Shown: positions 27,220-35,334 of the stretch, in pieces | Layout of the letters: every line of letters begins with the position of its first letter | Position numbering within the stretch: position 1 is the first letter of the stretch | Translations under genes and position numbers: made by a program | Origin: Pseudomonas sp. Irchel s3h17 | Lineage (GTDB): Bacteria > Pseudomonadota > Gammaproteobacteria > Pseudomonadales > Pseudomonadaceae | Assembly (NCBI RefSeq): GCF_900187505.1 | Contig: NZ_FYDL01000001.1 | Location: 310,001 to 374,000, forward strand | Direction: 5' to 3' | DNA length: 64,000 bases | The notes under the pieces: generated by a model | What the model saw: the letters and a program-made list of their open reading frames with translations, nothing else | The model's database searches: none | Told to the model about the DNA's origin: nothing

Positions 27220-28883
27220 GGCCCAGAGTGTGTAAAAACGCTAGCTACCGTTTCGATCTTCAAGGCTGAGTGGCTGTCCGGCTTCGTAGCCTGATCAAGG
27301 CAAGATGTCCCTTCCTGATGAGCTAAACCGCCCCAGCGACGCGCCAGATCATCGGGACACGTAAAAACAGGCCGGTTTTTTAGACCGTTAGCGCCTTCAT
27401 CAAGTGATGGGTGCCGATGATTTTCATGACCCGTTTCAAGTTGTAGGCGAGCACATTCAAGCTCATCTCCGCACTCACCCCGGCCAGCTTTCGGGTCAGG
27501 AAGTGAGTCGCACCCATCCATTGTTTGAGCGTCCCGAAGGGATGCTCAACCGTCCGTTTTCGGACTCGCATCATCTCCGGGGCTTTGCTCAGCCGAAGCC
27601 GCATTTCCTCCAATACGGTTTCATGCTCCCAGCGCCGAATTCGTCGTTCCGTGCTCGGTGTGCATTGCGACTTCAACGCGCAGCCCTGGCATTTCGAACT
27701 CCAGTAACGATGCAACTTCAGGCCTTTTTCAACGTAGGAGTAGTGCCAGATCAGCGCCTCGCCAGCCGGGCAAATGTATTCGTTTTTTGCCGCGTCATAG
27801 ATGAAGGCATCGTTATTGAAACGCCCGTCAGCCTTGGCTCCAGAGGTCATCGGCTTGGGCACATAGGCGGTGATACCTGCTTCGTGACAAGCGAGGATTT
27901 GTTCGCTTTTGAAGTAACCTCGGTCAGCCACTACCGACAACGTATCTGACGTCATCGCCTCACGGGCTTGCTTGGCCATCGAGCTGAGTTGATCACGGTC
28001 GGAACCGACGTTGGTCACCTCGTGTGCAACGATCAAATGGTGCTGGGTATCGACCGCTGTTTGCACGTTGTAGCCGACGATTCCGGTGCCACGCGTCATC
28101 ATGGAACGGGCGTCTGGATCGGTCAGTGAGACCTGTTTATCCGGTGATTCATTGAGCTGGATTTCGATCGCTTGAAGCTCCTTCATTTGAGTTTTGAGCT
28201 TGGCGATTTTCTCTTCCAACCGCACGGTGCTGGGCTCGGAAGCTATTGGTTCTTGCCGATCGGCAGCATCGAGTGCCGCCAGGTAACGGTTGATACTCGA
28301 TTCAATTTCTTCCATTCGCCGCTTCAGTTTGGCGCTGGTGAAATTGCGGTCGCGGTTGTTGACTGCTTTGAATTTACTGCCATCGATGGCGACCAGATTC
28401 TCTCCAAACAGCCCCAACTGCTGACACAGCACAACGAACTGGCGACAGACGCCTCGGATGGCCTTGCTGTTGTCTTTTCGGAAGTTGGCGATGGTCTTGA
28501 AGTCCGGCATCAAACGCCCGGTCAACCACATCAGCTCGACGTTGCGTTGAGCTTCTCGCTCCAGCCGTCGGCTCGACTGGATGCGGTTGAGATAGCCGTA
28601 GATGTAGATCTTCAGCAAGATCGCGGGGTGGTAAGCCGGCCGGCCAGTATCGGCTGGAATGGCACCTTCAAAACCTAGATTGACCAAGTCGAGTTCGTCA
28701 ACGAAGACATCGACTACGCGCACCGGATTGGTATCGCTGACGTAGTCATCGAGGCTCTCGGGGAGCAAGGTGCTTTGACCTCGATGTTCACCTTGAATAA
28801 AGCGCTTCATGGGCGATCCCTGCGATGAAATCCTCAGAAATCATAGCAAGGGTTCGCGAAGGCGTTTTTACACACTCTGGGCC
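27220..28883 (-). mobile_element. IS1182-family insertion sequence, complete
   Basis: 1664 bp bounded by perfect 22-bp inverted ends (27220-27241 and 28862-28883, GGCCCAGAGTGTGTAAAAAC plus two bases). It contains one full transposase gene. No clear target-site duplication is visible at the flanks. It abuts an IS21 remnant on its right, marking the left edge of the lower-GC island. Related ends recur at 47657 and 48996-49163. Confidence 0.92.
27380..28810 (-). CDS. IS1182-family transposase
   Basis: 476 aa, apparently intact. It begins MKRFIQGEHRGQSTLLPESL, has GRPAYHPAILLKIYIYGYLN and LMWLTGRLMPDFKTIANFR in the N-terminal domain, a Lys/Glu coiled-coil centre, and the DDE part with DPDARSMMTRGTGIVGYNVQ, VADRGYFKSEQI and a C-terminal RTVEHPFGTLKQWMG. 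A DDE transposase that moves the element by cut and paste or copying. Confidence 0.95.
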   Translation of the reverse strand: MKRFIQGEHRGQSTLLPESLDDYVSDTNPVRVVDVFVDELDLVNLGFEGAIPADTGRPAYHPAILLKIYIYGYLNRIQSSRRLEREAQRNVELMWLTGRLMPDFKTIANFRKDNSKAIRGVCRQFVVLCQQLGLFGENLVAIDGSKFKAVNNRDRNFTSAKLKRRMEEIESSINRYLAALDAADRQEPIASEPSTVRLEEKIAKLKTQMKELQAIEIQLNESPDKQVSLTDPDARSMMTRGTGIVGYNVQTAVDTQHHLIVAHEVTNVGSDRDQLSSMAKQAREAMTSDTLSVVADRGYFKSEQILACHEAGITAYVPKPMTSGAKADGRFNNDAFIYDAAKNEYICPAGEALIWHYSYVEKGLKLHRYWSSKCQGCALKSQCTPSTERRIRRWEHETVLEEMRLRLSKAPEMMRVRKRTVEHPFGTLKQWMGATHFLTRKLAGVSAEMSLNVLAYNLKRVMKIIGTHHLMKALTV

Positions 28884-28904
28884 AGAAGCAGCCACTCAGA
28901 TGCG

Positions 28905-29385
28905 CATTCCACGCCATCTGGCCACCCAGTCCACCAACATCCGGCCACCCGTTCCACGCTCATCCGGCCAGGCAGTCGGAGCGCAGCGACGCAGGTTTGC
29001 ATTGTTAGTCTGAAGTCCCTAGTGCCGTCAATTTCGTTGCGCGCCTGCGCATCGATTCGCCCTTGAGTTCGATGCGGTAAGCGTTGTGCACCAGACGGTC
29101 GAGGATCGCATCGCCCAAGGTTGGATCGCCGATCAGCGCATGCCATTTGTCCACCGGCATCTGGCTGGTGACCAGCGTCGAGCGGTTCCCGTAACGGTCG
29201 TCCAGCAGTTCCAGCATGTCGCGCCGTTGCGCAGCGGTAAATGGCGCCAGGCCCCAGTCGTCCAGGATCAGCAGGTCGGTCTTGGCGTAGCCGGCCATTA
29301 GTTTCGCGAAGCGGCCATCGCCGTGGGCCAGGCCAAGCTCTTCCATCAAGCGCGGCAGGCGCAGGTAGCGCACGCTGTAAGGGTC
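28905..29385 (-). mobile_element. IS21-family remnant with terminal repeats
   Basis: Three degenerate repeats of about 22 bases (28909-28927, 28931-28950, 28954-28970; core CCACNNNCATCCGGCCA) resemble the multiple end-binding sites of IS21 elements. Next to them is the C-terminal part of the istB gene. The other end and istA are absent, so this is a dead fragment. Confidence 0.8.
29005..29382 (-). pseudogene. istB ATPase helper, C-terminal fragment
   Basis: About 125 residues homologous to the end of IstB, the AAA+ helper of IS21 transposition: SVRYLRLPRLMEELGLAHGD, then Walker B LLILDDWGLAPF, LLDDRYGNRSTLVTSQ and DAILDRLVHNAYRIELKG. The N-terminal half with Walker A is missing beyond 29382, where the sequence changes to unrelated DNA. 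Non-functional. Confidence 0.9.
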
Positions 29386-29478
29386 GAATGAATTGCTGCT
29401 CCAACGATATTCAGATCACCACAGAAATTCTTTATCGTTCAATCTTTTGATTGGACGTTTTAGACGAAGGCTCATCAA

Positions 29479-30510
29479 TTAATTAAGTTGCAGAAGCGAA
29501 CTGTCTCTGGCGAAAAGTTCGGGTTCGAGACGGATTGAGCTAACCGTTCTTCCTTTTATTTTTTGAAGTAGCAGTTCCATTGCTCGATATCCCATTTCAT
29601 GCATCGGTGATCGAATGCTGCTGAGTGGAATCGGAAGCTGGGCAGCCAGAGGAGTATCGTTGAAGCCGACAATAGCTATGTCACGTCCTGGTGTAAGACC
29701 GAGTGCACGCGCCGCCCCCATGACGCCAATCGCGATGAAGTCATTTACGGCGAATACGGCAGTAGGGCGTATTGATCTCGAGAGAAGCTTCATCCCAGCT
29801 TCATAACCTGCGGCGGTATCAAAATGGCTTGGGACAATCCAGTCAGATGAGATATCGATGCCAACAGTTCGACAATAACCCACAAAGCCCGCTGCACGCT
29901 CTACGCCGGTACTCGCAAAGGACTCCCCTGCAATCACTGCGAGTTGCGTATGCCCTTGAGAAATGAAGTGCTCAGCTGCTAGAGCCCCGCCCCGGTAGTC
30001 GTCGCAGGTGACAGAACAGTAATCGCCAGCGCGACGGCTAACCAGTACAAACGGTATGCCTCGTCTTGCGATGTCCTCTAGGAACTCATTGGCCGAGTCT
30101 ACATGGGCATCACCAATGATGAGTCCATCAACTCGGCGTGCCAGCGCCATTTCACCCAGCTCTCGCTGGATGGCTGGTGAGTCCTGGGTATTGGAAACGA
30201 AAGTGAAGACCCGATTCTTATAGGCAGCTTCGTCAATGCCCTCGTAGATCGTTGCCAGTACAAGGTCGGACAGCCTCGGCACGAGTACGCCGACTGCCTG
30301 ACTACGTTGTGTTTTCAGGCTGGTCGCGTGTGGGTTTGGGCGATATTGCAGCTCGGCAGCCAGTTTCCTAATTCGCAGCACTGTCTCAGGGGATGCCGCC
30401 AAAGCGGCGTCATCTTGCGAGCCATTCAAGACGCGGGAAACGGTAGAGACAGAAACGCCGAGCTGCTGCGAGAGTGCTCTCAGTGTGATCGGTTTTCCTA
30501 GTGTGCTCAT
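29479..30510 (-). CDS. LacI-family transcriptional regulator
   Basis: 343 aa. The HTH is ITLRALSQQLGVSVSTVSRV with hinge LQYRPNPHATSLK, then a periplasmic-binding-like effector domain starting AVGVLVPRLSDLV. A very similar helix pattern to GntR/GalR-type repressors predicts a palindrome with central CG. Two such palindromes lie 217-267 bases upstream, in front of the divergent nitrilase gene. It is therefore probably the local repressor of the nitrilase/membrane protein/amidase cassette. Confidence 0.92.
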   Translation of the reverse strand: MSTLGKPITLRALSQQLGVSVSTVSRVLNGSQDDAALAASPETVLRIRKLAAELQYRPNPHATSLKTQRSQAVGVLVPRLSDLVLATIYEGIDEAAYKNRVFTFVSNTQDSPAIQRELGEMALARRVDGLIIGDAHVDSANEFLEDIARRGIPFVLVSRRAGDYCSVTCDDYRGGALAAEHFISQGHTQLAVIAGESFASTGVERAAGFVGYCRTVGIDISSDWIVPSHFDTAAGYEAGMKLLSRSIRPTAVFAVNDFIAIGVMGAARALGLTPGRDIAIVGFNDTPLAAQLPIPLSSIRSPMHEMGYRAMELLLQKIKGRTVSSIRLEPELFARDSSLLQLN

Positions 30511-30694
30511 ACTTTCCTTCTCACCAATGCGATTATTTCAGCCAATCGGGTGCGAAAGCCCGAGATTGTCAAACATCTGAGTGTGCGGGCTTCGCAACAA
30601 ATTTTGAATACATCTGACGAGTTTCGGCGCTTTTTCCAGAAAAAATCGTCTTTTAGGCTCCATTCTGCGCCGACGAATGGCCAATCCTACCATA

Positions 30695-30777
30695 TTGACT
30701 TTCCTGATATTGAGAGCATAGTTTGCCTACCCAAACGTTTGGGTAGCGATCCGCCGCCAAACCCAAACGTTTGGGTT
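30695..30777 (+). promoter_or_regulatory. Promoter with twin LacI-type operators
   Basis: A candidate sigma-70 promoter TTGACT-N16-CATAGT (30695-30722) is followed by a 20-bp perfect palindrome CTACCCAAACGTTTGGGTAG (30727-30746). A second, 18-bp palindrome AACCCAAACGTTTGGGTT follows (30760-30777). Their centres are 32 bases apart, close to three helical turns. The core CAAACGTTTG has the CG centre typical of LacI/GalR sites. Placement over the start of transcription suits repression of the nitrilase cassette. Confidence 0.85.
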
Positions 30778-30802
30778 AAAACAATAAGACGAGGTTTCAG
30801 CT

Positions 30803-31702
30803 ATGAACGAAAGCATGAAAGAGAGAGTGAGTCCGGTTCGAGTGGCTGTGGTGCAGTTCGATCCTCAGGTCGGCATGGAAAACCGTGAGCGCAACTTGAG
30901 GCATGGCCTGAGCATGGCGCTACAGGCAGTCGAAGGTGGTGCGAACCTCATTGTGTTGCCGGAGCTTGCAAACACGGGCTACCTCTTTACCAGTCGGCAG
31001 GAAGCTTTCGAGCATGCGGAAAGTGTGCCGAATGGCCCTAGCGTCCAGGTCTGGATGGACTTCGCGAAGAAACACGACGTTTATCTAGTCGCTGGTGTTG
31101 CCGAGCGAGATGGAATGCAATTGTTCGACACGGCAGTTCTGCTGGGGCCTGATGGTTTTATTGGCAAGTATCGCAAGGCCCACTTGTGGAATTTGGAGAA
31201 GCTCTGGTTTACCCCTGGAAACTTGGGTTTCCCAGTGTTTGACACCCCTATCGGAAGAATTGGTCTGCTAATTTGCTGGGATATCTGGTTCCCAGAGGTG
31301 CCCCGGATTTTGGCTCAGCAGGGCGCCGACATCATCTGCAGCGTTAACAATTGGGTATGGACTCCACCGCCCCTGTTCGACGAGACCGGCAAATGCATGG
31401 CCTCGTACCTGACGATGACTGCCGCCCATGTGAACAACGTTTTCATTGCTGCGGCCAACAGAGTGGGGACTGATCGTGGTGAGCGGTTCCTAGGCTGCTC
31501 GCTAATTGCCGGAACCAACGGATGGCCGATTGGCGAGGTCGCGCCGTCAGAGGGTGAGACCATCGTGTGTGCTGACATCGATTTAGTCTCCGCTCGCAGC
31601 GCACCGATCTGGAACAGTCTCAATGATCTGCCGCGTGACCGTCGGACTGACCTCTACGATTCCATGCTGGGTTATACCGGCCACAGCGCTTTTCCACGTT
31701 GA
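30803..31702 (+). CDS. Nitrilase-superfamily carbon-nitrogen hydrolase
   Basis: 299 aa cytoplasmic hydrolase. The Glu-Lys-Cys triad is visible: VLPELANTGY, KYRKAHLWN, and LLICWDIWFPE. A later VNNWVWTPPPLFDE and a C-terminal SLNDLPRDRRTDLYDSML complete the fold. It belongs to the amidase/carbamoylase side of the superfamily, judging from motif context, and cleaves a non-peptide C-N bond. First gene of a cassette with a membrane protein 12 bases on and an amidase. Expression is probably under the upstream LacI operators. Confidence 0.92.
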   Translation: MNESMKERVSPVRVAVVQFDPQVGMENRERNLRHGLSMALQAVEGGANLIVLPELANTGYLFTSRQEAFEHAESVPNGPSVQVWMDFAKKHDVYLVAGVAERDGMQLFDTAVLLGPDGFIGKYRKAHLWNLEKLWFTPGNLGFPVFDTPIGRIGLLICWDIWFPEVPRILAQQGADIICSVNNWVWTPPPLFDETGKCMASYLTMTAAHVNNVFIAAANRVGTDRGERFLGCSLIAGTNGWPIGEVAPSEGETIVCADIDLVSARSAPIWNSLNDLPRDRRTDLYDSMLGYTGHSAFPR

Positions 31703-31714
31703 GGGCCTGCCAAC

Positions 31715-32929
31715 ATGGAGAACTCAACTGCGGCTAGCAAACTCAAGTCTTCTGAAGTTTCCATCGTATTGAATGCAATCGCTGCTGCTGCACTAGTGCT
31801 TATAGTGGCTGGAGTTGGTCATCTGGCCACATTAATAGGCGCTTCGACTTTGTCGCAATGGCCGGGATTTGTTGAGCTCATGAAAAGTCTGCCGGAGCCG
31901 CTCGCGTGGTTGCGGTGGTTCTTGGGTGATATGAGTGAGGCGACGTTCTATAAGCACGAGTTCGCCTCGGTCGGTATGCTGCTCGGCGCTCTGCTAGCAC
32001 ACTGGGCGTACAAACGCGGGAAGCGTTGGCAAGGTTTCGCTGTTTCCTATGGAACCGGACTATTGCCCTGGATATTGTTTAGCTCGTCTCTGGGCTTGAT
32101 TCTGAGCAATCTCCTTTGGAGCTGGACAATCGTGCAAAGCAACGCCTGGCAGCCCACTTTTGTGACCTTCGTATCGTTACCAGCTGCCATGGTACTGATG
32201 TTCGGGAGGGGATGGAAAGTCGCGATAGTGGGTGCCGTGATGGGAGCACTTCTGGTGACTCCAATAGCGCTGGTTCTGGTGAATTACGCTTGCAACCCTC
32301 TAAAGCTGCCAAGCATCATCGGCAACGTCAGTGCAATGGCGATAGGCAGCGCGGTGGCATTCGTAATTTGTCGCCTCGTTCCAGCATTGGTACGAAATGA
32401 ACTGACGCCGGTGGAGGCGCCCAGCCCTGGAGCCACCACTCCCCTTGTGTACGGCCCGAGCTGGACGATCAGGCGAATTCTTGCTGATTTCACTGAGTCA
32501 CCATTCGTGGGCAACGAACTGGCCAGTATCGGCTTGATCTTAGGTCTGCTGTTTGCCATCAGCTTGAACCCGCTGAGTCCAGTGTATGGCACTGGTCTTG
32601 CTGCACAGGTATTGGTGGGGCAAGTACTGGCCTCCGCTATTGGTGTACTGCTGTGGCGCAGACAATGGATGGTAAGAGGTTGGTATCCGACCTATATACC
32701 GGTGGTCTCTGTGACACCTGCCGCAATACTGACCTATGGTGGTACGCCAGTAGTGATTGCCATCAGTGCGTTGTTCGGCGCGCTGATTGGGCCACCGCTA
32801 GCCGCTGCCATCTCTGACCGTCTGCCAAAGAGCTTTCATCCATACCTTGGCAACGTGATATCAATGGCGATTTGCACATTGGTGATTTTGCCAGTTATCG
32901 GCAGATTGCCTGGTGTGGCCACATATTAG
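31715..32929 (+). CDS. Multi-pass membrane protein of unknown family, two-fold internal repeat
   Basis: 404 aa, about ten hydrophobic helices, no recognised domain. The two halves align with each other: HEFASVGMLLGALLAHW (about residue 89) with NELASIGLILGLLFAIS (about 265), then WQPTFVTFVSLPAAMVL with WYPTYIPVVSVTPAAIL, and LPSIIGNVSAMAIGSAVAF with FHPYLGNVISMAICTLVIL. Such duplicated halves are typical of transporters. ATG 31715 is preceded by GAGGG and lies 12 bases after the nitrilase gene, so the two are co-translated. I infer uptake of the amide or nitrile substrate. Confidence 0.8.
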   Translation: MENSTAASKLKSSEVSIVLNAIAAAALVLIVAGVGHLATLIGASTLSQWPGFVELMKSLPEPLAWLRWFLGDMSEATFYKHEFASVGMLLGALLAHWAYKRGKRWQGFAVSYGTGLLPWILFSSSLGLILSNLLWSWTIVQSNAWQPTFVTFVSLPAAMVLMFGRGWKVAIVGAVMGALLVTPIALVLVNYACNPLKLPSIIGNVSAMAIGSAVAFVICRLVPALVRNELTPVEAPSPGATTPLVYGPSWTIRRILADFTESPFVGNELASIGLILGLLFAISLNPLSPVYGTGLAAQVLVGQVLASAIGVLLWRRQWMVRGWYPTYIPVVSVTPAAILTYGGTPVVIAISALFGALIGPPLAAAISDRLPKSFHPYLGNVISMAICTLVILPVIGRLPGVATY

Positions 32930-33039
32930 ACCAGTCCTACTCATTAATTATATCGAGGTGCGAATCAGTCGCTGTTGAGATACACATCGATGTGTGCGGC
33001 TGGTTCGTGATTAATGGTTCTCGTTTGGTCGGAAGTAAA

Positions 33040-34401
33040 ATGAAAATGAATCCTCCTTTGTTAGGTTTTTATTTTGGCGTCTCTCTGCAAGAGCTGGGGA
33101 GGCGCCTGCGAATAGGTGAGTTCACTTCAGTGGAGTTGGTGCGCAAAAGCCTCGAAGCATGTGAGTTAATTAATCCTCTCGTTAATGCTTTTACCTTTGT
33201 GGCCGCCGATATGGCTTATGAAGCAGCCTCAATGGCAGATAGAGAGCTGGCAGAGGGTATTGATCGAGGGCCACTCCATGGGATACCCGTCGCAGTTAAG
33301 GACAACATCTTTACTGCACAGATTCCAACAACAATGGGGTCGGCACATTACAAAGGGTATGTTCCAGATCATGATGCAAAGTGTGTGGAACGCCTGAAAT
33401 CTGCCGGGGCGGTCATCCTGGGTAAAACAACCACGCATGAGTTTGCCTTTGGCCCAACCGGAGATTGCGCAATTCAAGGCCCCACGCTCAATCCATGGGA
33501 TACCTCTCGAATGGCAGGTGGATCGAGCTGTGGCAGTGCCGTTGCAGTCGCATGCGGAATTGTGCCAATTGCTATTGGGACTGACACGGGCGGTTCAGTA
33601 CGGATACCAGCGGCGCTCACTGGAGTGATCGGTTTCAAACCGAGTATTGGTAGAATTTCGACAGAAGGCGTCTTCCCACTTTCGGAGACCCTGGATCATG
33701 TAGGGATCTTGGCGAATAGCGCAGAAGATATTGCCCTGGTGCTGAGAGAGATTTCGCCCGAGGCCAAACCCTTAGATTCGGATATCTGTGTAGTACCAGA
33801 AAAATTCAAGCTCGGGTGGGTATCTCCGGAAAATTTCAATCAGACTGATCCTTTAGTTTTAGACAGTGTGTTCCAGAGCGCAGTTGCACTATCTGGTGGG
33901 AATATCTCCATCGTCAGTGATATTTCTCAACTGGCTGGAAAATTTCGCCAAGCATTTGGATTGATCCAGAAGAGCGAGGCATTTGAAATTCACTCAGAGC
34001 GAGTACTGTATCACCCAGAACTGTACCAGGAAGAAGTTCTAGAACGCCTGTTAGCTGCTCAAAGCGTGAAAGGCTGGGAGTATGTTCAAGCGATGCATAT
34101 TCGGCAAGAGCTCCAGCAGTCGATATTAAATATATTCAAGGAATTTGAACTACTGGTCATGCCGACCGTTCCTATTCGTGCTCCAAAACTATATCAGCGA
34201 TCACTTGATGTTGGTGGTAGCAACGTTCACGTTCGAGATGCGCTTCTTAGTTTAACCAGCCCGTGGAATCTTTTAGGACTTCCTGCGATCAGTATCCCTT
34301 GCGGGCTGGTAGACGGACTACCAACAGGACTCCAATTGGTCGCCGCACCCGGGAAAGATGAATTTTTGATAGCGGTGGCAGCTAAATTAGTGACCCGTTA
34401 G
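33040..34401 (+). CDS. Amidase-signature enzyme (GatA-like)
   Basis: 453 aa from ATG 33040, with GGAAG just upstream; the frame is open further upstream but overlaps the previous gene. The full Ser-cisSer-Lys set is present: PVAVKDNIF (Lys), AGGSSCGSAVA (cis-Ser), and GTDTGGSVRIPA (nucleophile Ser). C-terminal LPAISIPCGLVDGLPTGLQL is standard. Free-standing amidase, since gatB and gatC are absent. AT-richer than the flanking chromosome. Third gene of the LacI-controlled cassette. Confidence 0.92.
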   Translation: MKMNPPLLGFYFGVSLQELGRRLRIGEFTSVELVRKSLEACELINPLVNAFTFVAADMAYEAASMADRELAEGIDRGPLHGIPVAVKDNIFTAQIPTTMGSAHYKGYVPDHDAKCVERLKSAGAVILGKTTTHEFAFGPTGDCAIQGPTLNPWDTSRMAGGSSCGSAVAVACGIVPIAIGTDTGGSVRIPAALTGVIGFKPSIGRISTEGVFPLSETLDHVGILANSAEDIALVLREISPEAKPLDSDICVVPEKFKLGWVSPENFNQTDPLVLDSVFQSAVALSGGNISIVSDISQLAGKFRQAFGLIQKSEAFEIHSERVLYHPELYQEEVLERLLAAQSVKGWEYVQAMHIRQELQQSILNIFKEFELLVMPTVPIRAPKLYQRSLDVGGSNVHVRDALLSLTSPWNLLGLPAISIPCGLVDGLPTGLQLVAAPGKDEFLIAVAAKLVTR

Positions 34402-34406
34402 ATCAT

Positions 34407-34440
34407 CCATGTTTGGCGTCCACATGGGCGCTATTTTTTT
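34407..34440 (+). terminator. Possible terminator after the amidase gene
   Basis: A 6-bp stem (34407-34412 with 34422-34427), a short spacer and a seven-T run (34434-34440). The gap between stem and T run weakens it. Confidence 0.4.
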
Positions 34441-34550
34441 GCGACATCTAAGATATTGGGAGTGCACATTTCTGAGTGAGCCCTGCAGTGTCTCCAGGTA
34501 GAGCATTTTTCACCTTTATAAAAATAGCATTGTCTTTCAGAGCCGAACTT

Positions 34551-34769
34551 CTAAAGCGCTCCCCTTCTCACGACGATCTCATTTGATGTCCTGTAGTTAA
34601 AAACCGGAACTTTTTCCAGCTTTAGAATAAGGCCATCCAGCTTCTCCGAATCATCCTCTATAATTTCCCGATCATCAGCTGTCCATGGAACTGTCAGTCG
34701 AATCATCACCCTTCGCAAAGAAGGCCGTGAGAGGGTTAGTCAAGGTTTCCAAAGCGCACCATTAGCCAT
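34551..34769 (-). pseudogene. Remnant of a small ORF overlapping the upstream ORF end (immunity-like position)
   Basis: A 73-codon frame whose ATG (34769) overlaps the stop codon of the next ORF by 8 bases. Codon 10 is TGA (34740-34742). After it, the frame is open and protein-like (VMIRLTVPWTADDREIIEDD, then EKLDGLILKLEKVPVFNY) to TAG at 34551. TGA in place of TGG (Trp) would explain the break. An internal ATG could give a 47-residue product. The arrangement recalls an immunity gene behind a toxin tip. No family recognised. Confidence 0.45.
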
Positions 34770-35109
34770 ATCGGTCGACGATATTTGGAAGCCAAGCACC
34801 GCGACCTGGATAAGCACTTTTGTGATCGTAGGTAATCACAAACGTAAAATTCTGACCTTTGTTTTGGCTTTTGGTTGGGGAGACATCAGCGACAACGGCT
34901 CGGTCTGTCGATGGAGTTCGGCACTCAGCGATAGGCGCTTTTGTATCCTCTCGTATGGTTGTTTCTTGAAAGGCAGTGCAGCCCTTGTTCTGTAAGGCTT
35001 GCAGAGGATTACCGGAATCTCCGGATCTAACACCGGTCAACTTGAGCCATGACCGAATTGAACCCGTATCTAACGGTACCCGGAGATACCTTCGGGTTAC
35101 CTTGGCACC
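34762..35109 (-). pseudogene. Open C-terminal fragment, toxin-tip-like, without start
   Basis: A frame open from a TGA at 35110-35112 to TAA at 34762 with no ATG; TTG 35040 is the only likely start. The encoded sequence is coherent: WLKLTGVRSGDSGNPLQALQ, then KAPIAECRTPSTDRAVVADV, and FTFVITYDHKSAYPGRGAW. It reads like the loose C-terminal piece of a larger secreted or effector protein. I cannot name a family. AT-rich surroundings and the overlapping small ORF suggest a displaced toxin-immunity cassette. Confidence 0.4.
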
Positions 35110-35334
35110 TCAGGGTGCGAAGCGGTCATCATCCAACGTCCGTTATTGGCCGATAGCGGCCTATCGCGAAGGGCTCCACAACCCAAAGCGGACGTTCGCA
35201 CTGCGGGCACGCATGCGCCATCACCAGCTCCGCCGGACTGTAGAGAATCCGGAAGCTTGATGGATCTGCCAATATCTTGCGTATTGATGGGCAACAGGGC
35301 ATTTTCAAGGTGACTCAGACACGAGACTCGAAAA

